Positions 42,579 through 51,145 of a stretch of 64,000 nt of DNA are shown one piece after another. Source of the DNA: Myxococcales bacterium (GTDB lineage Bacteria > Myxococcota_A > Polyangia > Palsa-1104 > JAEUJZ01). Position 1 is the stretch's first letter. Each line of letters starts with the position of its first letter. The stretch covers positions 62,001 to 126,000 of the forward strand of contig JAEUKB010000077.1 in NCBI GenBank assembly GCA_016794365.1. Reading direction: 5' to 3'. A model generated the notes under the pieces. It was not told the origin of the DNA and ran no database searches. It was given only the letters and a program-made list of their open reading frames with translations. The position numbers were made by a program, and so were the translations under genes.

Positions 42579-44768
42579 TCAGTAGTCGATTCCGTCGGTG
42601 GTTAGGTATTCCTTATCGATCTGGAGGCTCGGCAGATATTCCTCTTTGTCCCACAGGTATACGTAGTGCGCGTAGATTCCCAACAGCTTTTTCATGTACT
42701 CGCGGGTCTGGGAATACGGACACAGCTCGACAAACTCGTCGAGAGGCCGATCTCCGTTGCGTCCCAGCCAGCGGGTCATCGCACGCGGTCCGGCGTTAAA
42801 CGATCCCGCTCCCAGCGCAACCTGTCCTTTGAACTTTTTAAGGAGTCGTCCAATGTACCACGCACCAAACTGAATGTTTCCGTCCGGGTCGTACAGCACG
42901 TCATCGGTATACGCTCTGCCAATGTGCGCAGCGACGCGCCGACTCGTCGGAGGAATCATCTGAAGCAGCCCAATCGCATCCGCATAGGAGACATCGTACG
43001 GGTTGTACGCGGACTCCTTTTGCATGATCGAATACAGGTAGCGCGGCGGGTTGTCTCCGCTCGGTGCGTACTTTTCGATGAGCGATCGATACGCGAGCGG
43101 ATACATCGCTTCCCAGTACGGTCGCGCTTCCTTCACCGCATGCGGATCTTTGCGGAGCGCGGCGCTGCCATGGACTTCGGACAGAAGGTGTGGGCGACGG
43201 AAGCTCTCGGCGCGATGGTACAGCGAAAACAGCACCGGCAGCGCGCGGCCTCCGCCATAGGTCTTCATCAGCGAGGACTCGACGCGCGACAGCTCCTGAC
43301 CGGCTTCCGCTTTCATTCCAAACTGAAGCAGCTCTTGCGGTCTGCGCAGCTTGTCGTCGTCTTGCACTTGCTTGTCGAGCGGTAGCTTCCATTCGGGCAG
43401 TCCGTCGGGACTCTGCCGCGCTGGATCGATGTACAGCGGCACCTTCTGTCCCGCATCACGCAGCCGAACGCGACTGAGCATTCCGTAATAGGACAGCGGC
43501 TCGCGCTCGGCCAGCTTGCGTAGCACCGCGTTTCCTTCGCTCTGTTTGCCGAGCCTGAGCTGCGCGACACCCGACCAGTACAAGCCTTTGCTGCCGGTCA
43601 GCCCTGGCCTTTTCGCGACGTTTTCAAACGACGCAATCGCGCCCGCGTAGTCACCAAGCAGATAGCGCGACCAGCCGATGTACCAGCGCGCTTCCTCGGC
43701 AAACGGACCGCTGCTGTAGCGACGCAGCATCTCTTCCAGGTTCGCGATCGCTTCTTTGTGACGACTGCGGTTGTATTCCAGCCAGCCGATGAGAAAGCTC
43801 GCTTCCGCCGAATAGCGCGAGTGAGGATGCTGCGACAGCATGTCTCGATAGCCGATGATCGCTTCGTCATCGCGATCGGCTCTCGATAGCGCCCGCGCAC
43901 CGTGGAACATCGCATCCGCCTGACGATCGCCTTTGAGCCGCTTGGCCACCGTCAGAAGAAGCTGCGCCGCGCCCCCGTAGTTGCGTCGCATTCGATAAAA
44001 CGTCGTGCCCAGCCAGTAGTCTACTTCGTCGCGCAGCGCCGGACCCAAGTCTGGCGGCAGACCTTGCAGCACCGACACCGCTTCGCTCCAGCGACGGCCC
44101 GAGAGCAGGTTTTTGGCGCGATCCAGGTGCTCTTGCGCGTCGAGCTTTGCTTCCTGATCCAGCTCTTTGAGCTTCTGGAGCGCCAGCTCGGCCATCGGAT
44201 GCAGCGGATGATCGATGTACAGCTTGCGCAGCAACTGCCGCGCTTCTTGACCTTGCTTTCCGTCGCTGGGAACCAGCAGGTTCGCCAGCCGAAAGCGTGT
44301 CGTGCCCAGATCGATGCTGCTCTTGCCGCTCGCGATGACGCTGCGATAGGCCTGCTCTGCGTCGCTGCGCTTCCCGAGGATGCGCAGACAGTCGGCCTGC
44401 CGTGCGCGTGCTTGCATCGTCAGCGGGCTCTCGGGCACCGACTCCACCGCTTTGAGGTGCGCAACCGCAGCCTGGCACAGCGACGGCGCATCCGATTCGA
44501 CCGAGAGCAGCGCTTCACTGTCACCCAGGGCGAACAGCAGGTAGTCACGGCTCCGATAGTCTTTGAGCTGATCTTTTTCGACGAGCGGCAAAAGGATGCT
44601 GCGCGTCTTTTCGTAGTCACCGCTCTGATACGCTGCGATCGCTTTTTGAACCTGTGCGACGCGCTTATCGACGGGCGATGGCTTCGCTGCGAGCCCAAGA
44701 CTGCAAGACCCCAGCAGCAAGCCGATCGTCAGGCTGCGAAACGATGGACGGAAAAACAAGCGAGACAC
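42579..44768 (-). CDS. slt: Soluble lytic murein transglycosylase (Slt70-like) with TPR-rich body
   Basis: The 729-residue protein has a signal peptide (about 1-28, possibly lipobox-like LGSC), a long alpha-superhelix of about 10 TPR-like repeats (30-550) and a C-terminal SLT domain (about 560-690). The catalytic Glu lies in SIMQKESAYNP near residue 586; GLLQMIPPTSR and FNAGPRAM are also family marks. It cuts peptidoglycan to 1,6-anhydro-muropeptides during growth or predation. It is 68 nt away from the anti-sigma gene. Confidence 0.9.
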   Translation of the reverse strand: MSRLFFRPSFRSLTIGLLLGSCSLGLAAKPSPVDKRVAQVQKAIAAYQSGDYEKTRSILLPLVEKDQLKDYRSRDYLLFALGDSEALLSVESDAPSLCQAAVAHLKAVESVPESPLTMQARARQADCLRILGKRSDAEQAYRSVIASGKSSIDLGTTRFRLANLLVPSDGKQGQEARQLLRKLYIDHPLHPMAELALQKLKELDQEAKLDAQEHLDRAKNLLSGRRWSEAVSVLQGLPPDLGPALRDEVDYWLGTTFYRMRRNYGGAAQLLLTVAKRLKGDRQADAMFHGARALSRADRDDEAIIGYRDMLSQHPHSRYSAEASFLIGWLEYNRSRHKEAIANLEEMLRRYSSGPFAEEARWYIGWSRYLLGDYAGAIASFENVAKRPGLTGSKGLYWSGVAQLRLGKQSEGNAVLRKLAEREPLSYYGMLSRVRLRDAGQKVPLYIDPARQSPDGLPEWKLPLDKQVQDDDKLRRPQELLQFGMKAEAGQELSRVESSLMKTYGGGRALPVLFSLYHRAESFRRPHLLSEVHGSAALRKDPHAVKEARPYWEAMYPLAYRSLIEKYAPSGDNPPRYLYSIMQKESAYNPYDVSYADAIGLLQMIPPTSRRVAAHIGRAYTDDVLYDPDGNIQFGAWYIGRLLKKFKGQVALGAGSFNAGPRAMTRWLGRNGDRPLDEFVELCPYSQTREYMKKLLGIYAHYVYLWDKEEYLPSLQIDKEYLTTDGIDY

Positions 44769-44836
44769 CTGGCAGATGATAATCCGACGGAGCGCTCGGA
44801 GATGCTGCGAATCGCGGGGCTCCGTCGTGATCGACG

Positions 44837-45622
44837 TTAGCGACCGCTCACCATCGCGCTGACGACTTTTAGAAACGCTGGCTCGTCGAGCGTCGAGGTC
44901 ACCGCGTAGCCCAGCCCGCGATCGCGGAACACCGCCACTTGATAGCCGCGTGCGTCGGATAGAAACACCTCGCGGTTGCCAATCACGGTGCGCCGCGCTT
45001 TCAGGTCCAGCCCTTGCGGATCGAACACAAACACCGAGATCGGTTGACCACTTTGCTGATAGCGCAGCAGCACTGCTTCGCGATCGCCCAGGTTTGACAG
45101 GCGACCGCCTTGCAGCACAGCGACGGGCTCAAGCTGCGGCGCGGGCACCATGAACGGCACCTTGCCCGCAAACCACGAGCGCACTTTTTCCGGCTCTCCC
45201 GTCACATCAAGCGGCAGTGGCAGCTGATGGCGCGAGATCATCGCATCGACGACCACCGGCGGACGATCCATCCGATCGAGCCGCGCGGTCCGCAGCCCCG
45301 GCATCACCAAGAGTCCCGCCAGCGCTCCAGCGGCCAGCATCACCGACGGCTGCTGCCAAAAACGAGACAGCCACGAGCCCTGAACTGCCTGCGTCCTGTG
45401 ATCTTCATCGTCGAGACGATCGATCAGCTTGCTGCGCAGGCTGCTGGGAACTGGCGTCGAGACAGCTTCTCGGATCGCTCGTCGCAGCTCCCGACGAGAC
45501 TGCACAAGGCGCTGGCAACCCGGACACTGGCTCATGTGTCGCTCGTGCGTCAGCCGGTCGGAGGCCAGAAGCTCTCCGTCTACCAAGCTCTCAAGGTCGC
45601 GTTCGAGGTCGCTGCACTGCAT
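44837..45622 (-). CDS. Membrane anti-sigma factor (zinc-finger HC2 type)
   Basis: The N-terminal zinc-binding motif H-x3-C-x2-C is visible as HMSQCPGC (residues 27-34). One transmembrane helix (about 93-115, VMLAAGALAGLLVMPGL) follows, then a periplasmic sensor part of about 140 residues. The gene is directly downstream of an ECF sigma factor (7 nt), the classic arrangement for a regulator of envelope stress. The periplasmic part shows no known domain to my eye. Confidence 0.88.
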   Translation of the reverse strand: MQCSDLERDLESLVDGELLASDRLTHERHMSQCPGCQRLVQSRRELRRAIREAVSTPVPSSLRSKLIDRLDDEDHRTQAVQGSWLSRFWQQPSVMLAAGALAGLLVMPGLRTARLDRMDRPPVVVDAMISRHQLPLPLDVTGEPEKVRSWFAGKVPFMVPAPQLEPVAVLQGGRLSNLGDREAVLLRYQQSGQPISVFVFDPQGLDLKARRTVIGNREVFLSDARGYQVAVFRDRGLGYAVTSTLDEPAFLKVVSAMVSGR

Positions 45623-45629
45623 GGCTTAG

Positions 45630-46280
45630 CTAGTTCTTGTTATTTGCTCGTCGAGGAAGCGGAATGACACGGCCTGTTTCGCTCGGTTTACTGGCTGATC
45701 CGTCCTTGATGATACCCGAGCGAATCGCATGATCGCGCAGGGCACTTTGTAGCAGACGACGGCCTCGATGTAACCGGCTCATCACTGTGCCGACCGGGCA
45801 GTCCATGATGTCGGCGATCTCGCGATACGAAAACTCTTCCACGTCGCTGAGCAGCACCGCCAAGCGAAACTCTTCCGGCAGGCTCGACAGCGCTTGCGCG
45901 ATCGCATCGGACATCAGCTGAAAGTGCAGCTTGTCTTCTACATCGTGCGCTTCGTGAAACTGGCTCGACGACAAGATCCCTGCATCGCCGCTTTCCGCCA
46001 TGCCGTTGGCCACTTCGGTTTCCAGCACACGGCGACGGTACTTGTTGATGAACGTGTTGGTCAGGATCTTATAGAGCCACGCCTTGCAGCGCGTCCCTTG
46101 CTGATACTGATCAAACGATCGGTACGCTTGCAGCACCGCATCTTGGACGAGATCCTCTGCATCGCGAGGATCGTGCGTCAGCCTCAGCGCCGTCGAGTAC
46201 AGCGCATCCAGATGAATCAGCGCTTCCTCTTCAAAGCGCGCGCGCTGGGTGCGCCCCTGCTTCTTCTGGCGATCGAACAT
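45630..46280 (-). CDS. ECF-type RNA polymerase sigma factor
   Basis: The 216-residue protein has sigma-70 region 2 (LYSTALRLTHDPRDAEDLVQDAVLQAYRSF at about 28-57, shown in parts: RDAEDLVQD) and region 4 (SYREIADIMDCPVGTVMSRLHRGRRLL: the helix-turn-helix at about 150-180). A linker of about 45 residues lies between. It resembles the group of RpoE-like sigma factors co-transcribed with HC2 anti-sigma factors. Autoregulation from the promoter region after 46281 is likely. The C-terminal extension (about 35 residues) is basic. Confidence 0.93.
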   Translation of the reverse strand: MFDRQKKQGRTQRARFEEEALIHLDALYSTALRLTHDPRDAEDLVQDAVLQAYRSFDQYQQGTRCKAWLYKILTNTFINKYRRRVLETEVANGMAESGDAGILSSSQFHEAHDVEDKLHFQLMSDAIAQALSSLPEEFRLAVLLSDVEEFSYREIADIMDCPVGTVMSRLHRGRRLLQSALRDHAIRSGIIKDGSASKPSETGRVIPLPRRANNKN

Positions 46281-46717
46281 ACCTGGCTAACGTAGGCCCG
46301 CCGTTTTCTATTCCAAGGTCTGCGCGCTCATTTTCTAGAAATTCTTCTTCCGTCGCTGCCGCTGCTTCTTTCCTTTTGACAGCGACGGGAAATCTTGCCC
46401 TCAAGATCGCGCGCGGGACCACTTTTACACCCAAGGAAGCGATTTTTCCGTCGGCGATTTTTTTGATCCGCGCAGCGGCCCGATCGGGCGACCGCGCGTC
46501 TTCACAGATAGGTCAATTTTGGTCTGACCAATTTGAGGGCTGCTTGGGGTTTTTTGCGGTTTTTGGGGCTCGCTTTGGGGCTCCTTCCGTCCATTCCGCA
46601 GCACGTTGGCAAATAGACCAGGTTGACTCTTCGATTGTTGCGCGCTCAACAAAGTGCTTGCTTGCGGAAACAACTAGATATTTGCTTGCGCAACAAAACA
46701 AGTGAGCACGTGAAGCT
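46281..46717. other. 437-nt gap between the sigma factor and marR genes
   Basis: I see no gene. It contains two TTCCGTCG octamers (46348, 46446), a 13-bp palindrome TTGGTCTGACCAA (46519-46531), and arms TTGTTG/CAACAA (46635-46640, 46647-46652). GCGCAACAA (46688-46696) is the inverted match of TTGTTGCGC at 46635. These are candidate operators for the divergent promoters. Confidence 0.5.
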
Positions 46718-47143
46718 GTGATTGATTCTACAAGCTGGAGAAAGCTGTCAATTTCCGTCGGTAGTGTGAACCTAACCTTGGAAACTGCGCTGCGTGATCA
46801 GTGCGATCTGCTGCTGAGCGAATATGAGCTGTTGGAAGTGCTGCTCGAAAGCAAAGCACGGTCCCTACGGATGGGTGAGCTGCGAGAGTTGCTGCTGATT
46901 ACGCAGAGCGGACTGACGCGCGTGGTGGATCGATTGGTGGACAAACAGCTGGTCAAAAGAGCCGCAGTCACCGTCGATAAGCGCGGTCAAGCTGTGGCGC
47001 TGACACCGCGCGGTCTGGCACTGTATCTTCGCGGCAAAGAGGTCTGTCAGCAGACGCTCAAGACAGCACTGACAGAGCGCTTGTCACAGTCCGAGCTACG
47101 CGTGCTTCAGCATGCGATTGCACCGCTGCTGAGCAGTGAATAG
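46718..47143 (+). CDS. MarR family transcriptional regulator
   Basis: The 141-residue protein has a winged-helix layout: SEYELLEVLLESKARSLRMGELRELLLITQSGLTRVVDRL (about 35-75) with the wing VDKRGQAVALTPRGLAL. The family usually represses nearby drug or stress genes and is released by phenolic ligands. The GTG at 46718 is the most upstream start; a second GTG at 46766 is possible. It is monocistronic, with inverted repeats 20-80 bp upstream that could be its own operators. Confidence 0.88.
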   Translation: MIDSTSWRKLSISVGSVNLTLETALRDQCDLLLSEYELLEVLLESKARSLRMGELRELLLITQSGLTRVVDRLVDKQLVKRAAVTVDKRGQAVALTPRGLALYLRGKEVCQQTLKTALTERLSQSELRVLQHAIAPLLSSE

Positions 47144-47158
47144 CGACGGAAACTTGAT

Positions 47159-47656
47159 CTAGATCGCGCTTGGAAACAAAACGCTGATGCAGCTTGCAGA
47201 GCAGTTGGGATCGCTGCGCTGGGTGCGGCTGTAGCGCGCAAACGGAATGCTGGAACGGAGGGCAGAGCTGCCGATTCCGTCGATGGTTAGCTCGTAGCGA
47301 TCACCGTCGGTGAGCAGCTCGGGGCTGACTGCAATGTGGACGTGAATGGCGCCGCTTGCGGAATCGAGCGTGGTGCTGACGGTGAGCGGACCCAGGATCG
47401 ATCCGCTGTAGCTGCTTGTGCTCTGTTGGGAGAGCTGGGTCTTGGCGCACACTTCGTTGCGACAGACAGCGACGGTGACAGACCCTGGATTGCTGGCCCC
47501 CAGTGAGAGCACGGCATCGTAGACGGCACCGCTCTGGCAGCCGGTGGGAATGCAGGTGACTCCGACGGGATTGCCAGGAACAGAGATCGCGCCAGCGCTG
47601 CCACAGCCCGTCGCGAGCCCCGATAAGACGAAGGCTGCGACGCGCAGGCTTGTCAC
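47159..47656 (-). CDS. Small secreted lipoprotein
   Basis: Starting from the GTG at 47656, the 165-residue protein begins with a signal peptide and a plausible lipobox (LATGC, Cys18). It has four more Cys in the body (such as TCIPTGC) and a beta-rich, Ser/Thr-rich composition with a final ISVLFPSAI. No domain is recognised. The GTG overlaps the TGA of the small membrane protein gene (GTGA), so it is the third gene of the FHA operon. A longer reading frame upstream of it was not used because it runs across the small gene and into the FHA gene. Confidence 0.7.
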   Translation of the reverse strand: MTSLRVAAFVLSGLATGCGSAGAISVPGNPVGVTCIPTGCQSGAVYDAVLSLGASNPGSVTVAVCRNEVCAKTQLSQQSTSSYSGSILGPLTVSTTLDSASGAIHVHIAVSPELLTDGDRYELTIDGIGSSALRSSIPFARYSRTQRSDPNCSASCISVLFPSAI

Positions 47657-47820
47657 GGACGCGCCTTGGTGTGAGCGATTCGATACAGCAAGTAGCCCGT
47701 CATCATCGTCGCAGAGCCAGCCATCGGAAAGGTGTGAATCACGCCAAACCGGCGCAACAGAATCATCGCACCACCGACGACAAGAAGAGCAATTCCTAGC
47801 ACAGAGAGTGTGGGTCGCAT
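47653..47820 (-). CDS. 55-residue membrane protein
   Basis: The short frame starts with ATG at 47820 and encodes MRPTLSVLGIALLVVGG, then IHTFPMAGSATMMTGYLLY and a basic tail. Two hydrophobic helices (about 5-22 and 31-48) make a hairpin across the membrane. Its stop overlaps the GTG of the lipoprotein, and its start is 5 nt after the FHA gene. No family is recognised; the coupling supports that it is real. Confidence 0.65.
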   Translation of the reverse strand: MRPTLSVLGIALLVVGGAMILLRRFGVIHTFPMAGSATMMTGYLLYRIAHTKARP

Positions 47821-47825
47821 GACGG

Positions 47826-48581
47826 TCACGTCTGATAGGTGAAGCGCAGCTCGAAGTCGCAGATAAAGAAGGTGTCGCCTTCGTCGATGCGCTTGTTGTC
47901 GATGCGCATGCCTTTGTACTCGATGCCGTTGGTGGACCCGAGGTCTTTGATGTAGTAGACGCCGTTGCGACGCAGAACGACCGCATGCTGACGAGAGATG
48001 TTGCCGTCTTTGATCGCGAGGTCGGCGGTCTTGCTGCCTCGGCCAATCACGAACTGATCTTTGTCGATGAGGATGCGCTGGCCTTGAAACAACAGAAACA
48101 GTGGCGGGGCAGGGCTGTCCGCTGCGGGTCCGCCCCAGCCAGGAGTTCCCGTCGGTGGCGTCGGTGGACCCGAGGTTGGCGGTGGCGGCGGTAGTGCGTT
48201 TACGCGAGGCATGGTGCCCATCGACGGTCGCGGCTGAGGCTGCGGCGGTGGATAGCCCATGTTGGTGTTCGGCGTCGGTCGCTCAGTGGCTCCCGAGGGG
48301 GTCGGTGTCGCCGATTGGGGACGCTCCATGCGTTCGCTGCGCTGTCCCGACGGAGTCCCGGCGCTGACACCTGGCCCAGCGGGACCGGCGGTGGTGATCT
48401 GGCTGCCCGATGAGCTGCCCGACGGAACCTGATAGTTCTTAGAGCGTGCGTAGATGCGCATCGCTTCGTTGACGAGATAATCGACCGAGCAGTCGAAGTC
48501 GGCGGCCATTGCCTCGAACGTCTCCCACAGGGCGTCTCGGCAGTAGAAGTGGCGCATCGTCTTCTTGCTTTGGTTGTCCAT
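47826..48581 (-). CDS. FHA domain protein with N-terminal ribbon-helix-helix-like region
   Basis: The ATG at 48581 has GGGA 7 nt upstream (251 residues). The N-terminal 45 residues (RHFYCRDALWETFEAMA...) look like a small helical or RHH-type DNA-binding segment. A Pro/Gly-rich linker (about 55-150) leads to an FHA domain (about 155-245) with GRGSKTADLAI, SRQHA and GSTNG, the phosphothreonine-binding residues. It probably reads out Ser/Thr kinase signals, such as from the kinase at 19138. It heads a three-gene operon. Confidence 0.85.
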   Translation of the reverse strand: MDNQSKKTMRHFYCRDALWETFEAMAADFDCSVDYLVNEAMRIYARSKNYQVPSGSSSGSQITTAGPAGPGVSAGTPSGQRSERMERPQSATPTPSGATERPTPNTNMGYPPPQPQPRPSMGTMPRVNALPPPPPTSGPPTPPTGTPGWGGPAADSPAPPLFLLFQGQRILIDKDQFVIGRGSKTADLAIKDGNISRQHAVVLRRNGVYYIKDLGSTNGIEYKGMRIDNKRIDEGDTFFICDFELRFTYQT

Positions 48582-48954
48582 CACCGATTCCCTCGTCATT
48601 TCGCCTTACAGCGATCGCCTGTACCAAGAGGGACTACAGGCGGGCGAATGAAGCGACATAATGGCCGGTAGCCTAACTGTGTGGGTCACAAAGGTCAAGG
48701 TTCCGCCCCGAGAGCCGGGCGAGGGCTCGCGCGCGGATTGGTGAGGGTGTTTTCCGTCGCGTATTCGTCGCATATTCGTCGCGTATTCGTCGCGTATGAA
48801 CCGGGGACGCAGGTGTGACGGCTGCGGGGAGCTGGGCGGAGCTGCGCGCAGGTCGAAGGAACGGGGCGGCTCGCTCCGTCGGAAATTCCGAAGCAAATTG
48901 GCACTTTGCGGGCTTCTTGTGATAACTAGCGGCGTCATTTTAGGAGCCCTCAGG
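48582..48954. other. 373-nt gap with 11-bp tandem repeats
   Basis: No convincing gene is seen. It holds the divergent promoters of the FHA operon and of the outer-membrane gene, a 44-bp tandem repeat (48755-48798) and one TTCCGTCG octamer (48752). Confidence 0.45.
48755..48798. repeat. Four 11-bp tandem repeats
   Basis: CGTCGCGTATT occurs at 48755 and 48777; the copy at 48766 has one change and the one at 48788 ends in G. The 11-bp period is close to one helical turn, so a protein could bind all copies on one face. Confidence 0.8.
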
Positions 48955-50565
48955 ATGGACCACGCTACTTCGCCAAGACGGACGCTTACCTCTTTGGGCT
49001 GGCAACGCAGGCCAGCCTGGACTGATCGGGCAAAGGCTTGGGCCTTCCTGATGTCGATGGGGGCGCTTATGTCCGCTGCTCCGGCACTTGGCAGCGACTT
49101 CGTGGACACGCGTCTGAACGTCACGTTGACCAACGAAAACGTGCTGGCGGCTCCGGGAGAGACGAACCCGCCGGTTCCAGGCTGGCGCTTCGATCGTCCC
49201 AATCAGCTCGGCGTGCTGTTTTTCGACAACTACGACACGCGCTTTACCGGCTACGAGAGCCTGACGCACATCGTGCTCTACAAAGCGATTCAGCGTCAGC
49301 GCTGGGAAGGTGAAGCGGCGTACGTGCTGCGGCTGCTCCAGTTTTCCGACGTGAACCTTTCGTCGATCGACGACGGTAGCTACATCAAGGTCAACTACTA
49401 TTTCGATCCGACGAGAACGAGACGGACGAACATCTCGCTGACGGCGTTTCCGCTAAACTCCGATCGGATGCGGCTTGGCTATTCGTGGCGTCTGTCGTGG
49501 GGTGGCTCGCCGATCTTTTTCAAAGCAAATCCTGACGTTCCGACGAACTTGAACCCGCCACCGACGCCGCCGGTTCCGGGCTTGCGCGTGCAGATTGCCG
49601 ACGACAGGTGGTATGCGTACTTTGGCGCGAAGACCTCGGTGCTGCGCTACGAGCAGGATCAGGAACTTCACTCGGTGTACGGACTGCTGGGCGGCGCGGG
49701 TGTGGATCTGGTTCCGGGGCACCTGCGACTGGAAGCCAACGGCGGATTTTTCGATCGAGGCACGATTCCGCGCGTGCTGACGCAGCGGCTGCCGGTTCAG
49801 ACCTATGGTGTGTCGGTGCAGCTCTCGGCGTGGGATCGGCTGTCTCCGTCGCTGTCGGCGGATACGGCGCTGTATCGCAACGATCCGAACAGTGCGGCGC
49901 GCTATCTGACGAAGCCGTTTTATACGCCGGGTGTGTCGTGGCTGCTGATGAGCGAGTTTACCGCCGAAGCGACGACGCTGGAAAACCCGGATCAAGCCGA
50001 ATCGAGCCGTGCGCAGTGGGGACTGGCGGGCGACGTGAACTTCCGTCTGCAATACGGCAACTTTCGCTATCGTCTCGACGCGATGTATCGGTCGCTTCAG
50101 TATCTGCTCGTCAATCAGCCCAGCTTGGTTCCGTTTCAGGACTTTCCATCGGGCGCTGGCGTCGAGATTCGACCGGAGCTGTTCGCCGCGACGGGTGTGG
50201 ATTACTTCATCGAAAAGTCGGGAACGACGGTGGGCTTGACGCTCGGTGTTGATCGTCCGGCAAGCTACAAACCACCGACGGGAGCGGTCAATCCGATCGA
50301 CTCGTCTGCCGCGATCCTGGTGGTGCGCAACCAAGGCGATGTGGTGATTTTGCCGCCGGGACAAGACACGCTTCCGGCGATTGCGACGAAGCTGGCGGCG
50401 CGCCAAGACTTTTTGGAGATGTTCGCGCTCATCGCCGAGGCCTATTACCAGTACGACCCGAACGGAACGATCCTTCGGACCGATCCGGTGACGCAGCTGA
50501 AGCAGCGGGTGTTTGAAAACCCGAATCGCTTGGGCTTTAACTTCACCCTTCAGGCGCGCTTCTGA
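48955..50565 (+). CDS. Predicted outer-membrane beta-barrel protein
   Basis: The ATG at 48955 follows AGGAG by 8 nt (536 residues). A signal peptide is present (about 1-47, after a long basic n-region, cut near APALGS). The body alternates aromatic and polar residues in short strands and ends in FNFTLQARF, a typical C-terminal Phe of a beta barrel. No known domain is recognised. It is 35 nt upstream of accB. The function is unknown. Confidence 0.75.
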   Translation: MDHATSPRRTLTSLGWQRRPAWTDRAKAWAFLMSMGALMSAAPALGSDFVDTRLNVTLTNENVLAAPGETNPPVPGWRFDRPNQLGVLFFDNYDTRFTGYESLTHIVLYKAIQRQRWEGEAAYVLRLLQFSDVNLSSIDDGSYIKVNYYFDPTRTRRTNISLTAFPLNSDRMRLGYSWRLSWGGSPIFFKANPDVPTNLNPPPTPPVPGLRVQIADDRWYAYFGAKTSVLRYEQDQELHSVYGLLGGAGVDLVPGHLRLEANGGFFDRGTIPRVLTQRLPVQTYGVSVQLSAWDRLSPSLSADTALYRNDPNSAARYLTKPFYTPGVSWLLMSEFTAEATTLENPDQAESSRAQWGLAGDVNFRLQYGNFRYRLDAMYRSLQYLLVNQPSLVPFQDFPSGAGVEIRPELFAATGVDYFIEKSGTTVGLTLGVDRPASYKPPTGAVNPIDSSAAILVVRNQGDVVILPPGQDTLPAIATKLAARQDFLEMFALIAEAYYQYDPNGTILRTDPVTQLKQRVFENPNRLGFNFTLQARF

Positions 50566-50600
50566 TCGCTCATAATCGCTGCCTTCAAAGAGAAAACTGC

Positions 50601-51140
50601 ATGACGACCAAGAGGACGTCCGATTCATCCACCGCCGACACGCACAGCGAGTCGGTTCGTTCTGAAAGCACGCTGACACTGGAGACGATTCGTTCGCTCG
50701 CCCAGGTCATGAAGGACTTCGAGCTGTCCGAGCTGGAGCTGACGCAGCCTTCGGGTGAGCGTCTGCGACTGTCGGGACGGCGCATCGAAGCGGTGATGAC
50801 CGCGCCACCTGTGCAGGCTGCTTCGGTTGCGGCTCCGACGCCGGTTGCGGTTCCAGCTGCGCCGCCTGTTTCGGGCAAGCCACCTGCGGTGGACAAGTCT
50901 GTGACGGTGATCACTGCGCCGCTCGTTGGAACATTCTATCAGTCTGCCAGCCCGGAATCGCCCGCGTTTGTCGAAGTCGGCCAGCGCGTCAAGAAGGGCC
51001 AGACGCTGTGCATCATCGAAGCGATGAAGCTGATGAACGAGCTAGAGTCCGAGGTGGACGGCGTCGTCACGGCAATCCTCGGCGAAAACGGTCGTCCCGT
51101 CGAGTTCGGCGAGGCGCTGTTCCACATCAAGACGGGATAA
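50601..51140 (+). CDS. accB: Biotin carboxyl carrier protein of acetyl-CoA carboxylase
   Basis: The 179-residue protein has the AccB N-terminus (LETIRSLAQVMKDFELSELELTQPSG), a Pro/Ala/Val-rich linker (about 70-100) and the biotinyl domain (102-179) with the biotin Lys in IEAMKLMNE. It carries CO2 for fatty-acid synthesis. accC is not adjacent, unlike in many bacteria; instead, an outer-membrane gene lies upstream and a secreted-protein gene 5 nt downstream. Whether this is the main AccB or a second copy cannot be told here. Confidence 0.93.
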   Translation: MTTKRTSDSSTADTHSESVRSESTLTLETIRSLAQVMKDFELSELELTQPSGERLRLSGRRIEAVMTAPPVQAASVAAPTPVAVPAAPPVSGKPPAVDKSVTVITAPLVGTFYQSASPESPAFVEVGQRVKKGQTLCIIEAMKLMNELESEVDGVVTAILGENGRPVEFGEALFHIKTG

Positions 51141-51145
51141 CTCGC

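Noticed and set aside
46281..46717. A small gene in the gap before marR
   Set aside because: Short open frames are present in several frames but none has a start site with a ribosome-binding sequence or a coherent protein.
47657..48046. A longer upstream start for the small lipoprotein
   Set aside because: The extension runs across the 55-residue gene and into the FHA gene, and is low-complexity Ser/Thr/Ala; the GTG at 47656 with its lipobox fits better.
48755..48798. A possible CRISPR-like array
   Set aside because: The units are 11 bp with no spacers, so it is a simple tandem repeat.
49453..50679. A 408-codon open frame opposite the outer-membrane protein
   Set aside because: It is antisense with no motif, and the other strand has a signal peptide and barrel features.
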